Assembly (NCBI RefSeq): GCF_003355495.1
Contig: NZ_CP031337.1
Location: 749,001 to 813,000 of the forward strand
From: Crenobacter cavernae
Lineage (GTDB): Bacteria; Pseudomonadota; Gammaproteobacteria; Burkholderiales; Chromobacteriaceae
DNA length: 64,000 nucleotides
Direction: 5' to 3'
Part shown: positions 45,382-54,300 of the stretch, piece after piece
How positions within the stretch are numbered: position 1 is the stretch's first letter
Layout: each line of letters starts with the position of its first letter
The notes under the pieces: model-generated
The model's input: only the letters and a program-made list of their open reading frames with translations
Told to the model about the DNA's origin: nothing
Databases searched by the model: none
Translations under genes and position numbers: made by a program

Positions 45382-45945
45382 TCAGGGTGTGTTCGCCCCC
45401 CTCAACACTTTCAGCCTTTCGGCGTCGGCCGCCGCGCGGGCGCGGATCTGCGTCATGTCCTGCCGGCGCTGCACGATCTTCGCGTCGAGCGCGGCCAGCT
45501 CCTGGCGCGCGCCGGCCTGCTGCGCCGCAGGCTGCCGGGCCAGCTCGGCCAACTTCGCCGCCTGCGCCTGGCGCTGCGCGCTCAGCGTCTTGAGCACCGC
45601 CTCGCTCTCGGCGAGCTTGCGGTCGCGCTCGCGCTCGACGTCGGCGGCGCTGCGATAGCTCTCCAGCAAGGCCCGGTCGTGGTGCCGCGCCTCGATCGCG
45701 CGCTGCTCGGCTTCCTTGGCCGCCGCCTCGCGCGCCTCCCGCGCCTGTCTTTCGGCCGGGCTCTCCGCCTGCCGCGTGACGCGACCGTGGCGGTTCAGCT
45801 CAGACATGCCCTGCTGCGGCAGCTGCAGCGGCGGCTTGTCGCTGTACTGGACCTTGCCGTTCTCGTCGACCCACTTGTAGAGGCCGGCTTCGGCAATAAT
45901 CGGCGTCAGCGCGAGCGTCGCGGCGAACAGCAACGCGCGGCGCAT
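45382..45945 (-). CDS. DUF4124 domain secreted protein
   Basis: 187 aa. Signal peptide 1-20 ending AEA, then the DUF4124 signature GLYKWVDENGKVQYSDKPP, then a long charged coiled coil (about 60-180). Periplasmic, function unknown; this family is common in beta- and gammaproteobacteria. The ATG overlaps the pyrE stop by one base, so it is coupled to pyrE. Confidence 0.9.
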   Translation of the reverse strand: MRRALLFAATLALTPIIAEAGLYKWVDENGKVQYSDKPPLQLPQQGMSELNRHGRVTRQAESPAERQAREAREAAAKEAEQRAIEARHHDRALLESYRSAADVERERDRKLAESEAVLKTLSAQRQAQAAKLAELARQPAAQQAGARQELAALDAKIVQRRQDMTQIRARAAADAERLKVLRGANTP

Positions 45946-46589
45946 CAGGCCTTGACCCCGTACTCGGCGCGGTAGGCTTCGACCGCCGCAAGGTTGGCCG
46001 AGAGTTCCGGGCTGTCGGCGAGGAAGCCGAGGATGTCGTCGAGCGTCGCGATCGCGACCACCGGCAGGCCGTACTGCTGTTCGACTTCCTGCACCGCCGA
46101 CAGCGCGCCGGTGCCGCGCTCCATCCGGTCGAGCGCGATCGCCACGCCGGCCGGTTCCGCGCCCGCGTCGCGGATCAGCTTGACCGATTCGCGCACCGCG
46201 GTGCCGGCGGTCATCACGTCGTCTACGATCAGCACGCGGCCTTTGAGCGGCGCGCCGACCAGCGTGCCGCCCTCGCCGTGGTCCTTCGCTTCCTTGCGGT
46301 TGTACGCGAACGGCAGGTTGCGGCCGCCCTCGGCCAAGGCCATGCCGGCGGCGGCCGCCAGGATGATGCCCTTGTAAGCCGGGCCGAACAGCATGTCGAA
46401 CTGAAGGCCGCTGGCGTTGATCGCCTGCGCGTAGAAGCGCGACAGCTTCAAGACGCTGTCGCCGTCGTTGAACAGGCCGGCGTTGAAGAAATACGGCGAC
46501 TTCCGGCCGGACTTGGTGATGAACTCACCGAATTTCAGCACCTGCTTATCCAGGGCAAAACGAATAAAATCCTGACGAAAATCGCTCAT
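45945..46589 (-). CDS. pyrE: Orotate phosphoribosyltransferase
   Basis: 214 aa. Pyrimidine synthesis: orotate + PRPP to OMP. Shows SGRKSPYFFNAGLF, FGPAYKGIILA, YNRKEAKDHGEGG and the PRPP-binding VLIVDDVMTAGTA. Upstream AGG near the ATG. Divergent from xthA with a 62-bp gap, an arrangement common in betaproteobacteria. One uptake-like element lies near the 3' end. Confidence 0.97.
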   Translation of the reverse strand: MSDFRQDFIRFALDKQVLKFGEFITKSGRKSPYFFNAGLFNDGDSVLKLSRFYAQAINASGLQFDMLFGPAYKGIILAAAAGMALAEGGRNLPFAYNRKEAKDHGEGGTLVGAPLKGRVLIVDDVMTAGTAVRESVKLIRDAGAEPAGVAIALDRMERGTGALSAVQEVEQQYGLPVVAIATLDDILGFLADSPELSANLAAVEAYRAEYGVKA

Positions 46590-46651
46590 TACCTACCTCA
46601 CTGCTTGTTGATGGCCAATCCTGGCGGCAAGCATATCACGGGAGAACCCCC

Positions 46652-47434
46652 TTGCTCAGAATCGTCTCGGCCAACCTGAACGGCATCCGTTCGGCCGACA
46701 AAAAAGGCTTTTTTGCGTGGCTCGCGAACAGCGGCGCCGACGTCGTCTGCGTGCAGGAACTGAAGGCGCAGGCGGCCGACCTGGCCGAACACCAGCGCGC
46801 CCCGGACGGCTACCACGGCTTCTTCCACTACGCCGAGAAGAAGGGCTACAGCGGCGTCGGCCTCTACAGCAAGACCGCGCCCGACCGCGTCGAGGAAGGC
46901 CTCGGCGTGCCCGAGTTCGACGCCGAGGGGCGTTACCTCAGGGCCGACTTTGGCAATCTGACGGTGATCTCGCTGTACCTGCCGTCCGGGTCGAGCTCGC
47001 CCGAGCGCCAGCAGGTGAAGTTCGCGTTCATGGAGGTGTTCCTGCCGCAGCTGGAGGCGCTGTACGAGGAAGGCCGCGACATCGTGATCTGCGGCGACTG
47101 GAACATCGCGCACCAGGAAATCGACCTGAAGAACTGGAAAGGGAATATGAAGAACTCGGGCTTCCTGCCCGAGGAACGCGCGTGGCTGACCGACCTGTTC
47201 CACCGCGTCGGCTGGGTCGACACCTGGCGCCGCCTTTACCCGGACGCCCCCGGCTACACCTGGTGGAGCAACCGCGGCCAGGCGTACGCGAAGGACGTCG
47301 GCTGGCGCATCGACTACCAGATCGCGACGCCCGGCTTCGCCTGCCGCGCCGGCTCGGCCAACGTCTACAAGGACGAGAAGTTCTCCGACCATGCGCCGTT
47401 GACCGTCGACTACCGGGACACCGCCGATGCTTGA
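46652..47434 (+). CDS. xthA: Exodeoxyribonuclease III
   Basis: 260 aa from the TTG at 46652, preceded by GGAGA. AP endonuclease and 3'-exonuclease for base-excision repair. Endonuclease/exonuclease/phosphatase fold with VSANLNGIRSA, VQELKAQ (metal Glu), GYSGVGLYS, CGDWNIAHQEIDLKN and the C-terminal SDHAPLTVD catalytic His. It overlaps the following hydrolase gene by 8 bp. Confidence 0.96.
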   Translation: MLRIVSANLNGIRSADKKGFFAWLANSGADVVCVQELKAQAADLAEHQRAPDGYHGFFHYAEKKGYSGVGLYSKTAPDRVEEGLGVPEFDAEGRYLRADFGNLTVISLYLPSGSSSPERQQVKFAFMEVFLPQLEALYEEGRDIVICGDWNIAHQEIDLKNWKGNMKNSGFLPEERAWLTDLFHRVGWVDTWRRLYPDAPGYTWWSNRGQAYAKDVGWRIDYQIATPGFACRAGSANVYKDEKFSDHAPLTVDYRDTADA

Positions 47435-47990
47435 CGATGACGACATCACGCTGGTGATCGTGCCCGGCTGGCAGGATTCCGGTCCGAACCACTGGCAGAC
47501 GCTGTGGGAGCGCGGCTACCCGCTCAGCCGCCGCGCCCTGCAGGCCGACTGGGAAACGCCGGTGCGCGCGCACTGGGTCGCGGCGCTCGACGCCTTGCTC
47601 GCCGACATCGACGGTCCGGTCGTCATCGCCGCGCACAGCCTCGGCGTGGCTACCGTCGCGCACTGGGCCGCCGGCCACGACTACGCCGCCTTCCGCCGCG
47701 TGAAGGGCGCGCTGCTCGTCGCACCGCCCGATGTCGAGCGCGCCGGCTTCACCGCCGCGATCCCGGCCCAAGGCTTCGCGCCGCTGCCGCGCCTGCCGCT
47801 CCCCTTCCCGGCCATCGTCGTCGCCAGCCGCAGCGACCCGTTCTGCGACTACGCGCGCGCCGAAGCCTTCGCCCGCGCCTGGCGCGCGAAGCTGGTAGAC
47901 GCCGGCGACGCCGGCCACATCAACACCGCCGCCGGCTACGGCTCGTGGCCGGCCGGTCAGCGGCTGTTGCAGACGCTGATGCTCGCCTAG
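47427..47990 (+). CDS. RBBP9/YdeN-family alpha/beta hydrolase
   Basis: 187 aa. Small serine hydrolase with the early oxyanion segment VPGWQDSGPNHWQTLWE, the nucleophile motif AHSLGVA, the acidic SRSDPFC region and the catalytic His in GHINTAAGYG. Substrate unknown. It overlaps xthA by 8 bp and is therefore co-transcribed. Confidence 0.92.
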   Translation: MLDDDDITLVIVPGWQDSGPNHWQTLWERGYPLSRRALQADWETPVRAHWVAALDALLADIDGPVVIAAHSLGVATVAHWAAGHDYAAFRRVKGALLVAPPDVERAGFTAAIPAQGFAPLPRLPLPFPAIVVASRSDPFCDYARAEAFARAWRAKLVDAGDAGHINTAAGYGSWPAGQRLLQTLMLA

Positions 47991-47991
47991 G

Positions 47992-48001
47992 CTCGGCCAA
48001 C
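47992..48001 (-). repeat. Uptake-like 10-mer, reverse orientation
   Basis: CTCGGCCAAC directly after the hydrolase stop codon and before the HIT gene's ribosome-binding site. Confidence 0.7.
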
Positions 48002-48019
48002 CGTTTAAAAGGACAAGAA

Positions 48020-48430
48020 ATGAGCTGCGAACTGTGCACCTTTGAGCCCGGCATCGAGCTGTTCGCCGACGACCGCCTGCGCGTGATCCTGGCAGACAAC
48101 GAGCCCGACTACCCGGCGTTCTGCCGCGTGATCTGGCGCGCACACGTCAAGGAAATGACCGACCTCGCCCCGGCCGACCGCGCCCACCTGATGGACTGGG
48201 TGTACCGCGTCGAGGCCGCGCAACGCGCGGTGCTGAACCCGACCAAGGTCAACCTCGCCAGCCTCGGCAACGTGGTGCCGCACCTGCACTGGCACGTGAT
48301 CCCGCGCTTCGCCGACGACGCGCACTTCCCGGCGCCGGTCTGGGCGGCGAAGAAGGCGACCGGCGGCGTCGCGCACGGCGTAGCCGATCTCGCCGAACGC
48401 CTTCGCGCGGCGCTCGCGGCCCAGCCGTAA
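48020..48430 (+). CDS. HIT-family nucleotide hydrolase
   Basis: 136 aa from ATG 48020, preceded by AAAAGGA. Histidine-triad protein with NLASLGNVVPHLHWHVIPR; the HLHWHVI triad holds the catalytic His. An N-terminal CELC pair may bind zinc. The family hydrolyses adenylated nucleotides or phosphoramidates. A longer upstream frame overlaps the hydrolase and is not used. Confidence 0.93.
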   Translation: MSCELCTFEPGIELFADDRLRVILADNEPDYPAFCRVIWRAHVKEMTDLAPADRAHLMDWVYRVEAAQRAVLNPTKVNLASLGNVVPHLHWHVIPRFADDAHFPAPVWAAKKATGGVAHGVADLAERLRAALAAQP

Positions 48431-48442
48431 GCGACCTGGCCA

Positions 48443-48475
48443 GGTTGGCCGAGCCCCGAGCGCGCTCGGCCAACC
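48443..48475 (+). repeat. Inverted pair of uptake-like 10-mers (HIT/sseA gap)
   Basis: GGTTGGCCGAG (48443-48453) and CTCGGCCAACC (48465-48475) form an 11-bp stem with an 11-nt loop. No T-run follows, so termination would be weak. Confidence 0.75.
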
Positions 48476-48580
48476 TTGCCGCGCTGCGCGCTTCCCCGCT
48501 AGGCTGTCTTTGGGAACCGCTTGCCAGCCGCCCGCGAAAGACGGCTGGCAAACGGCTCCCCTTCACCCAAGGAGAGCCGC

Positions 48581-49432
48581 ATGTACCGCACCCTGATTTC
48601 CGCCGACGAACTGATGGCGCTGCCCGCCGACGACGTCGTGATCGTCGACTGCCGCTTCAAGCTCGCCGACCCCGACTGGGGTCACACCGCCTACGCCGCC
48701 GGCCACCTTCCCGGCGCGCACTACCTCAACCTCGACTACCACCTGTCCGGTGCCAAGACCGGCCAGAACGGCCGCCACCCCTTGCCCGACGCCGAACGCC
48801 TCGCGGTGAGCCTAGGCGCGCTCGGCGTCGCGCCCGACACGCAGATCGTCGCCTACGACGACGCCGGCGGCATGTTCGCCGCGCGGCTGTGGTGGCTCGC
48901 GCGCTGGCTCGGCCACGAGGCGGTCGCCGTGCTCGACGGCGGCATCCCGGCCTGGCAGACCGCCGGCGGCGACCTTTCCGCCGAAGAGGCCAAAGCGGCG
49001 CGACTGCCGTCGCGCTTTGTGATCCGCGCCAGCCTCGCGCCGACCGCAGACGCGGCCGCCGTGCTCGCCAACCTCGACGCGCCGCGCTTTGCCGTCGTCG
49101 ACGCGCGTGCCGCCGACCGCTTCCGCGGCGAGAACGAGACGATGGACCCGGTCGGCGGCCACATCCCCGGCGCCTTGAACCGTCCGTTCGCGCTGAACCT
49201 CGACGCCGAAGGCCACTTCAAGTTGCCGGGCGTGCTCGCCGCCGACTGGCAGGCGGTGCTCGGGGGGCGGCCCGCGACCGACATCGTGCACCAGTGCGGC
49301 TCGGGCGTGACCGCCTGCCACAACCTGTTGGCGATGGAGCACGCCGGCCTCGCCGGCAGCCGTCTCTACCCGGGATCGTGGAGCGAATGGTGCGCCGACC
49401 CGGCGCGCCCGGTCGCCACCGGAGACGCCTGA
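48581..49432 (+). CDS. sseA: 3-mercaptopyruvate sulfurtransferase
   Basis: 283 aa from ATG 48581, preceded by AAGGAG. Two tandem rhodanese domains: an inactive N-terminal one (about 1-140) and a C-terminal one with the active-site loop CGSGVTAC, the mercaptopyruvate-type sequence. Signature motifs RFKLADPDWG and AGHLPGAHYLNLD are present. Transfers sulfur from 3-mercaptopyruvate to cyanide or thiols. Confidence 0.94.
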   Translation: MYRTLISADELMALPADDVVIVDCRFKLADPDWGHTAYAAGHLPGAHYLNLDYHLSGAKTGQNGRHPLPDAERLAVSLGALGVAPDTQIVAYDDAGGMFAARLWWLARWLGHEAVAVLDGGIPAWQTAGGDLSAEEAKAARLPSRFVIRASLAPTADAAAVLANLDAPRFAVVDARAADRFRGENETMDPVGGHIPGALNRPFALNLDAEGHFKLPGVLAADWQAVLGGRPATDIVHQCGSGVTACHNLLAMEHAGLAGSRLYPGSWSEWCADPARPVATGDA

Positions 49433-49541
49433 AGCCCGCAAGCCCGGCCAGCCCTCGCTACCGACGGGATTTTCTGGCGCCGGCGGCTGTCTATTCCTCC
49501 ACGTCCGTTCGCATCGCGAACGGGCGGGGATATGCCGTTTG

Positions 49542-49559
49542 TTTCCGAGCGCTCGGAAA
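49542..49559. promoter_or_regulatory. Perfect 18-bp palindrome
   Basis: TTTCCGAGCGCTCGGAAA is fully self-complementary with no loop, about 72 bp before the next gene's start. It has the form of a dimer-binding operator. A second inverted repeat, CCGTTCGC / GCGAACGG, lies 20 bp upstream (49505-49523). Confidence 0.4.
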
Positions 49560-49630
49560 GAACGACATGATCTTCCCACCGAGGCCGCGCCGACCCGTTC
49601 GGCGCCCGCCTCGCCGATGAGGTAAGAATC

Positions 49631-49867
49631 ATGAAGAAAACCGCATTCGCCCTCACCCTCCTGCTCTTCGCGGGCCTGGCTCAAGCCGACGCCAGCTCCG
49701 AATCCCATGCCCGGCAACTCCAGGGCTACGAACCGCCCGCCACACGCGACAAGATCGCGGTGTCGCCCCAGGAGCTGGCGCCGCCGCCCGCTCCGAAAAG
49801 CGCCGAGGAGCGCATGGCCGCCGACGACTACGCGGGCAAGGTGCTGCAGATGAACCGCAAGCGCTGA
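49631..49867 (+). CDS. Small secreted protein, function unknown
   Basis: 78 aa, with GAGGTAAG before the ATG. Signal peptide 1-20 (MKKTAFALTLLLFAGLAQADA). The mature part of about 58 residues is polar and proline-rich (QELAPPPAPKSAEER). No recognised family. It has its own terminator and an upstream palindrome, so it is probably separately regulated. Confidence 0.75.
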   Translation: MKKTAFALTLLLFAGLAQADASSESHARQLQGYEPPATRDKIAVSPQELAPPPAPKSAEERMAADDYAGKVLQMNRKR

Positions 49868-49883
49868 ACCGCGCCGCGATTGC

Positions 49884-49918
49884 CGGCCGGGCCCCGATCG
49901 GAGCCCGGCCGTTTTTTT
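49884..49918 (+). terminator. Terminator after the small secreted protein gene
   Basis: CGGCCGGGC / GCCCGGCCG stem with a 10-nt loop, followed by T7. Confidence 0.93.
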
Positions 49919-50063
49919 GGGGCCACACCGAGCGGCGGCGCCATCACTATAAAATCGACACTGTATTGTTTAGTAAAATCAACAAAAAAATGATGGCAAC
50001 TCCACTTTTATGACAAATGCGTGCTTCAATAAGGCTTTCACCCCGCCAAGAAAGGTGTTTGTC

Positions 50064-50657
50064 ATGACGCAGTTCGTGAAGCTCGCTACCGCCGTCCTGT
50101 TCGCGCTGACCGCCAGCGGCGCCACCCTCGCCGCCGAGCCGGCCAAGGCGCAGCATGCTCCCAAGGGCGTACTGGAAATCGGTGTCAAGCAAGCCGTGTT
50201 CAACGTCGAAGCGGTCGATCCGAACACGCGCCTCGTCACCCTAGGCGACGAAGCCGGCAACAAGCGCGTGGTCGCGGTGGGCGACGACGTGAAGAACCTC
50301 GACAAGCTCAAGGTCGGCCAGAAGGTGCGCATCACCGGCAGCGAGGCGCTGCTGGTGACGCTGAACGCGTCCGGCAACGCGTCGACCGTCAAACAGGTCA
50401 TAGAGAAGACTAGCCAGACCGCCAACCCGGCCAAGCCGAACCTGAGGCTCGAGCGCACCGTGACCACCGCGGTGACGGTCGACGCGATCGACCTCAAGAA
50501 ACACACTGTGACCGTGCGCAACCGCACCGGCGAGCTCGAACGGCTCAGGGTGCGCGACCCGCTGCTCAAGTCCAGACTCAAGCACCTGAAGGCCGGCGCG
50601 GCGCTCGACGTGGTCTACCGCCGCGCCGTCGCGGTGAAGCTGCTGCCGCAGGGCTGA
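50064..50657 (+). CDS. Secreted beta-rich protein, function unknown
   Basis: 197 aa from ATG 50064, with AAAGG eight bases upstream. Signal peptide 1-24 ending LAA. The mature part has two similar halves, each with an AVD.N.RLVTL / AIDLKKHTVTV strand pattern, suggesting a repeated small beta domain. No known family recognised. The upstream 100 bases are AT-rich (around 49945-49990). Confidence 0.75.
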   Translation: MTQFVKLATAVLFALTASGATLAAEPAKAQHAPKGVLEIGVKQAVFNVEAVDPNTRLVTLGDEAGNKRVVAVGDDVKNLDKLKVGQKVRITGSEALLVTLNASGNASTVKQVIEKTSQTANPAKPNLRLERTVTTAVTVDAIDLKKHTVTVRNRTGELERLRVRDPLLKSRLKHLKAGAALDVVYRRAVAVKLLPQG

Positions 50658-50664
50658 TCGCGGC

Positions 50665-50702
50665 AAAGCTGGGCCGGGCCTCTGGGCTCGGCCCAGCTTT
50701 TT
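50665..50702 (+). terminator. Terminator after the 50064-50657 gene
   Basis: AAAGCTGGGCCG / CGGCCCAGCTTT stem with a 12-nt loop, followed by TTT. Confidence 0.85.
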
Positions 50703-50711
50703 CGGCACCCC

Positions 50712-51245
50712 CTACCCCGTACGACCCACTTTGTACGCCAGCTGCACCAGCCCGCTCGCGAAGGTCTCGGTCTTTTCCAGCTCCAGCGCGAGCGGCGCGC
50801 CGGCCAGCGGCAACAGCGGGACGCCAGAGCCGAGCGCGACCGGAATCAGCGACACGATCAGCGTGTCGAGTCGCCCCGCGTCGGCGAGCGCCGCGGCGAG
50901 CCGCCCTCCTCCTACCACCCACACGTTCTGCGCACCGACCGCGTCGAGCCGTTCCTCGAGCCCGGAAAGATCGGCGACGCACTCGACCGCGTCGGGCAAA
51001 CCCTCCGGCCGCCTCGACGCGAGCACCACGCAAGGTTTGCCCGGGTACGGCCAGTCGCCGAAGCCCTGCGACACCTCGGCGGTGCGCCGCCCCATCACCA
51101 CAGCGTCGACGCCCTCATAGAAGCGCGCGTAGCCGTAGTCCTCGCCGGGGCGTTCTACCGACGCGAGCCAGTCGAGTGCGTCGTCGGGGCCGGCGATGAA
51201 ACCGTCGAGACTCGCCGCGACGTAGTAGAGGTATCGACGTGCCAT
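50712..51245 (-). CDS. RibD C-terminal / dihydrofolate-reductase-like protein
   Basis: 177 aa from ATG 51245, preceded by AAAGGA. DHFR-fold reductase of the RibD_C group with YYVAASLDGFIAGPDDALDWL, VVMGRRTAEV, VWVVGGGRLAAAL and LIPVALGSGVPLLP. Likely NADPH-dependent; the substrate is unknown, and it is too divergent to be the folate-pathway FolA. It lies downstream of the large dehydrogenase but beyond a terminator. Confidence 0.9.
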   Translation of the reverse strand: MARRYLYYVAASLDGFIAGPDDALDWLASVERPGEDYGYARFYEGVDAVVMGRRTAEVSQGFGDWPYPGKPCVVLASRRPEGLPDAVECVADLSGLEERLDAVGAQNVWVVGGGRLAAALADAGRLDTLIVSLIPVALGSGVPLLPLAGAPLALELEKTETFASGLVQLAYKVGRTG

Positions 51246-51260
51246 CACGGTCCTTTCAAA

Positions 51261-51296
51261 GAAAAACAGGGTTGGCCGAGGCTCGGCCAACCCTGT
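51261..51296 (-). terminator. Terminator of the FAD/Fe-S dehydrogenase, made of paired uptake-like 10-mers
   Basis: CAGGGTTGGCCGAG (51267-51280) and CTCGGCCAACCCTG (51282-51295) are perfectly inverted around one base. Read on the minus strand the stem is followed by TTTTTC. Confidence 0.88.
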
Positions 51297-51317
51297 GACG
51301 TTACACGATCAGAGACC

Positions 51318-54300
51318 TTACAGCAGCACGCGCTCGATGCCGCCGTTGCGCGCCTTCTCGACGTACTCCGGCATCCAGTTCTCGCCGAGCACGTGCTTGG
51401 CGATCTCGACGACGATGTAGTCGGCGGTGGTGCCGGTGTCCTCGTCGTAGCGCGACAGGCCCTGCAGGCAGGACGGGCAGCTGGTGAGGATCTTCACCGG
51501 TTTGGCCGGGGCTTCGCCCTTGGTGAGTTCCTGCACGCCCTTGTTGATTTCCTCTTGTTTCCTGAAGCGCACCTGGGTCGCGATGTCCGGACGGCTGGCG
51601 GCGAAGGTGCCCGACTCGCCGCAGCAGCGGTCGGACAGCGGCACGCCGCCGCCCATCAGCTCGTTCACCACCTTGATCGGCTGGTAGGCCTTCATCGGCG
51701 TGTGGCACGGGTCGTGGTACAGGTACTGCTGGCCGGTGACGCCTTCGAGCTTCACGCCCTTCTCCATCAGGTACTCGTGGATGTCGATCAGACGGCAGCC
51801 CGGGAAGATCTGCTCGAATTGGTAGCGCGTGAGCTGGTCGTAGCAGGTGCCGCACGACACCACGACGGTCTTGATGTCGAGGTAGTTCAGCGTGTTGGCG
51901 ACGCGGTGGAACAGCACGCGGTTCTCGGTGGTGATCGCCTCGCCCTTGTCCTCGAAGCCGGCCGAGGTCTGCGGGTAGCCGCAGCACAGATAGCCCGGCG
52001 GCAGCACCGTCTGCACGCCGACGTGCCACAGCATCGCCTGCGTCGCGAGGCCGACCTGGCTGAACAGGCGCTCCGAGCCGCAGCCCGGGAAGTAGAACAC
52101 CGCCTCGGCGTCGTCGGCGACCTTCGGGTTGCGAATCACCGGCACCACGTTCGGATCCTCGACGTCCAAGAGACCGCGCGCGGTCTTCTTCGGCAGGTTG
52201 CCCGGCAGCGCCTTGTTGATGAAGTGGATCACCTGCGCCTTGACCGGCACGCCGCCGGTGGTCAAGGGCGGCGCCTTCGCCTGGCCCTGGTACAGGTTCA
52301 GCTTCTTGGCGACGTTGTGGCCGAGGCGCTGCGCCTTGTAGCCCCATTCGATCATGCCCTTGCGCATCAGCTTGATCGTCGCCGGGTCCTTGGCGGTCAG
52401 GAAGGCCATGCCGAGCGCGGTGCCCGGGTTGAACTTCTTGTTGCCGGTCTTGCGCAAGAAATTCCTCATCGCGACCGACACGTCGCCGAAGTCGATCTTC
52501 ACCGGGCACGGGTTCGCGCAGCGGTGGCAGACGGTGCAGTGGTCGGCGACGTCGGACAGCTCGTCGAAGTGCTTCATGCTGACGCCGCGGCGCGTCTGCT
52601 CCTCGTACAGGAACGCCTCGGTGAGCAAGCCGGTGCCGAGGATCTTGTTGCGCGGGCTGTAGAGCAGGTTTGCGCGCGGCACGTGCGTCGTGCACACCGG
52701 CTTGCATTTGCCGCAGCGCAGGCAGTCCTTGACCATCTCCGAAATCTGGCCGATGTCCGACTGCTCGAGGATCAGCGACTCGGCGCCGAGGAGCTCGAAC
52801 GACGGCGTGTACGCGTTGGCCAGATCGGCGCCCGGCAACAGCTTGCCGCGGTTGAAGTGACCGTTCGGGTCGACGCGCTGCTTGTACGCGATGAACGGCG
52901 CCATCTCGTCGTCGGTGAGGAACTCGAGCTTGGTGATGCCGATGCCGTGCTCGCCCGAGATCACGCCGTCGAGGTTGCGCGCGAGCGCCATGATGCGCGC
53001 GACCGCGTGGTGCGCGGTCTGCAGCATCTCGTAGTCGTCGGAGTTGACCGGCAGGTTGGTGTGGACGTTGCCGTCGCCGGCGTGCATGTGCAGCGCGACG
53101 AACACGCGGCCGCGCAGCACCTTCTGATGCACGGCGCGCACCGCGTCGAGGATCGGCGCGTCGGTCTTTCCGGAGAACAGCGTCTCGAGCTCGGACAGCA
53201 GTTCGGTCTTGTACGACACGCGCAGCTTGAAGTCGCGCATCGCGATGAACACGCTGGCAGCAGGGTCGGCCACGCCGTCTTCGAGCGGCGCGTCCGGGTA
53301 GCGCGCGGCGTAGTCGGCGAACGGCGCGTCGAGGTGGTCGAGCAGCCACTGCCAGCGCTCGCGCACCGTCTCGATCAGCGTCAGCGCCAAATCGCGGCGG
53401 TCGCCGATCAGCTCGGCGGAGGGCAGGTCGGTGTCGAGCTTGTCGACCGGCAGACGGCCGTGGAAGGTGTCGGCGAGCGCGGCGGTCAGCGCGAGCTTGT
53501 TCTTGATCGACAGCTCGATATTGATGCGCTCGATGCCGTCCGAGTAGTCGCCGAGGCGCGGCAGCGGGATCACCACGTCTTCGTTGATCTTGAACGCGTT
53601 GGTGTGCTTGGCGATCGCCGCGGTACGCGCGCGGTCGAGCCAGAATTTCTTGCGCGCCTCCGGCGTGACGGCGATGAAGCCTTCGCCCGAACGCGCGTTG
53701 GCGACGCGCACCACGTGGCTAGCCGCCTCGCCGACGGCGTTCTCATCGTCGGACACGATGTCGGCGATCAGCACCATCTTAGGCCGCCCCTTGGACTTGG
53801 CCTTGGTCGCGTAGCCGACCGCGCGCACGTAGCGCCAGTCGAGGTGTTCGAGGCCGGCCAGCTGCACGCCGGCGGCGACACCGGCGCCGCCCGGCTTGAA
53901 GTAGTCGGTGATCTCTACGATGGCCGGCGTCGCCTGCGCGACGGTACCGAAGAACTCTAGGCAGACGGTACGCGTGTGCTTGGGCATCTTGTGCAGCACG
54001 AAGCGCGCGCTGGTGATGATGCCGTCGCAGCCTTCCTTCTGGATGCCGGGCAGGCCGGCGAGGAACTTGTCGGTCACGTCCTTGCCGAGGCCGACCTTGC
54101 GGAAGGTGCGGCCCGGGATCACCAGTTCGCGCGTGTCGAGCACGGTCTGGCCGTCCTCGGCCAACTTGGTGATGCGGAAGGTCGCCTTGTCGACGTCGTG
54201 GATCTTGCCGAAGTTGTGGCCGACGCGCTCGATGAACAGCCAGTTGCCGTCCGGGTCGACCATCTTCCAGCTCGCGAGGTTGTCGAGCGCGGTGCCCCAC

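Noticed and set aside
51393..53960. 855-codon open frame on the plus strand
   Set aside because: It is the antisense shadow of the FAD/Fe-S dehydrogenase. Its residues are dominated by Val, Arg, Ala, Leu and His, as expected from GC-rich complement, and it lacks any domain motif.
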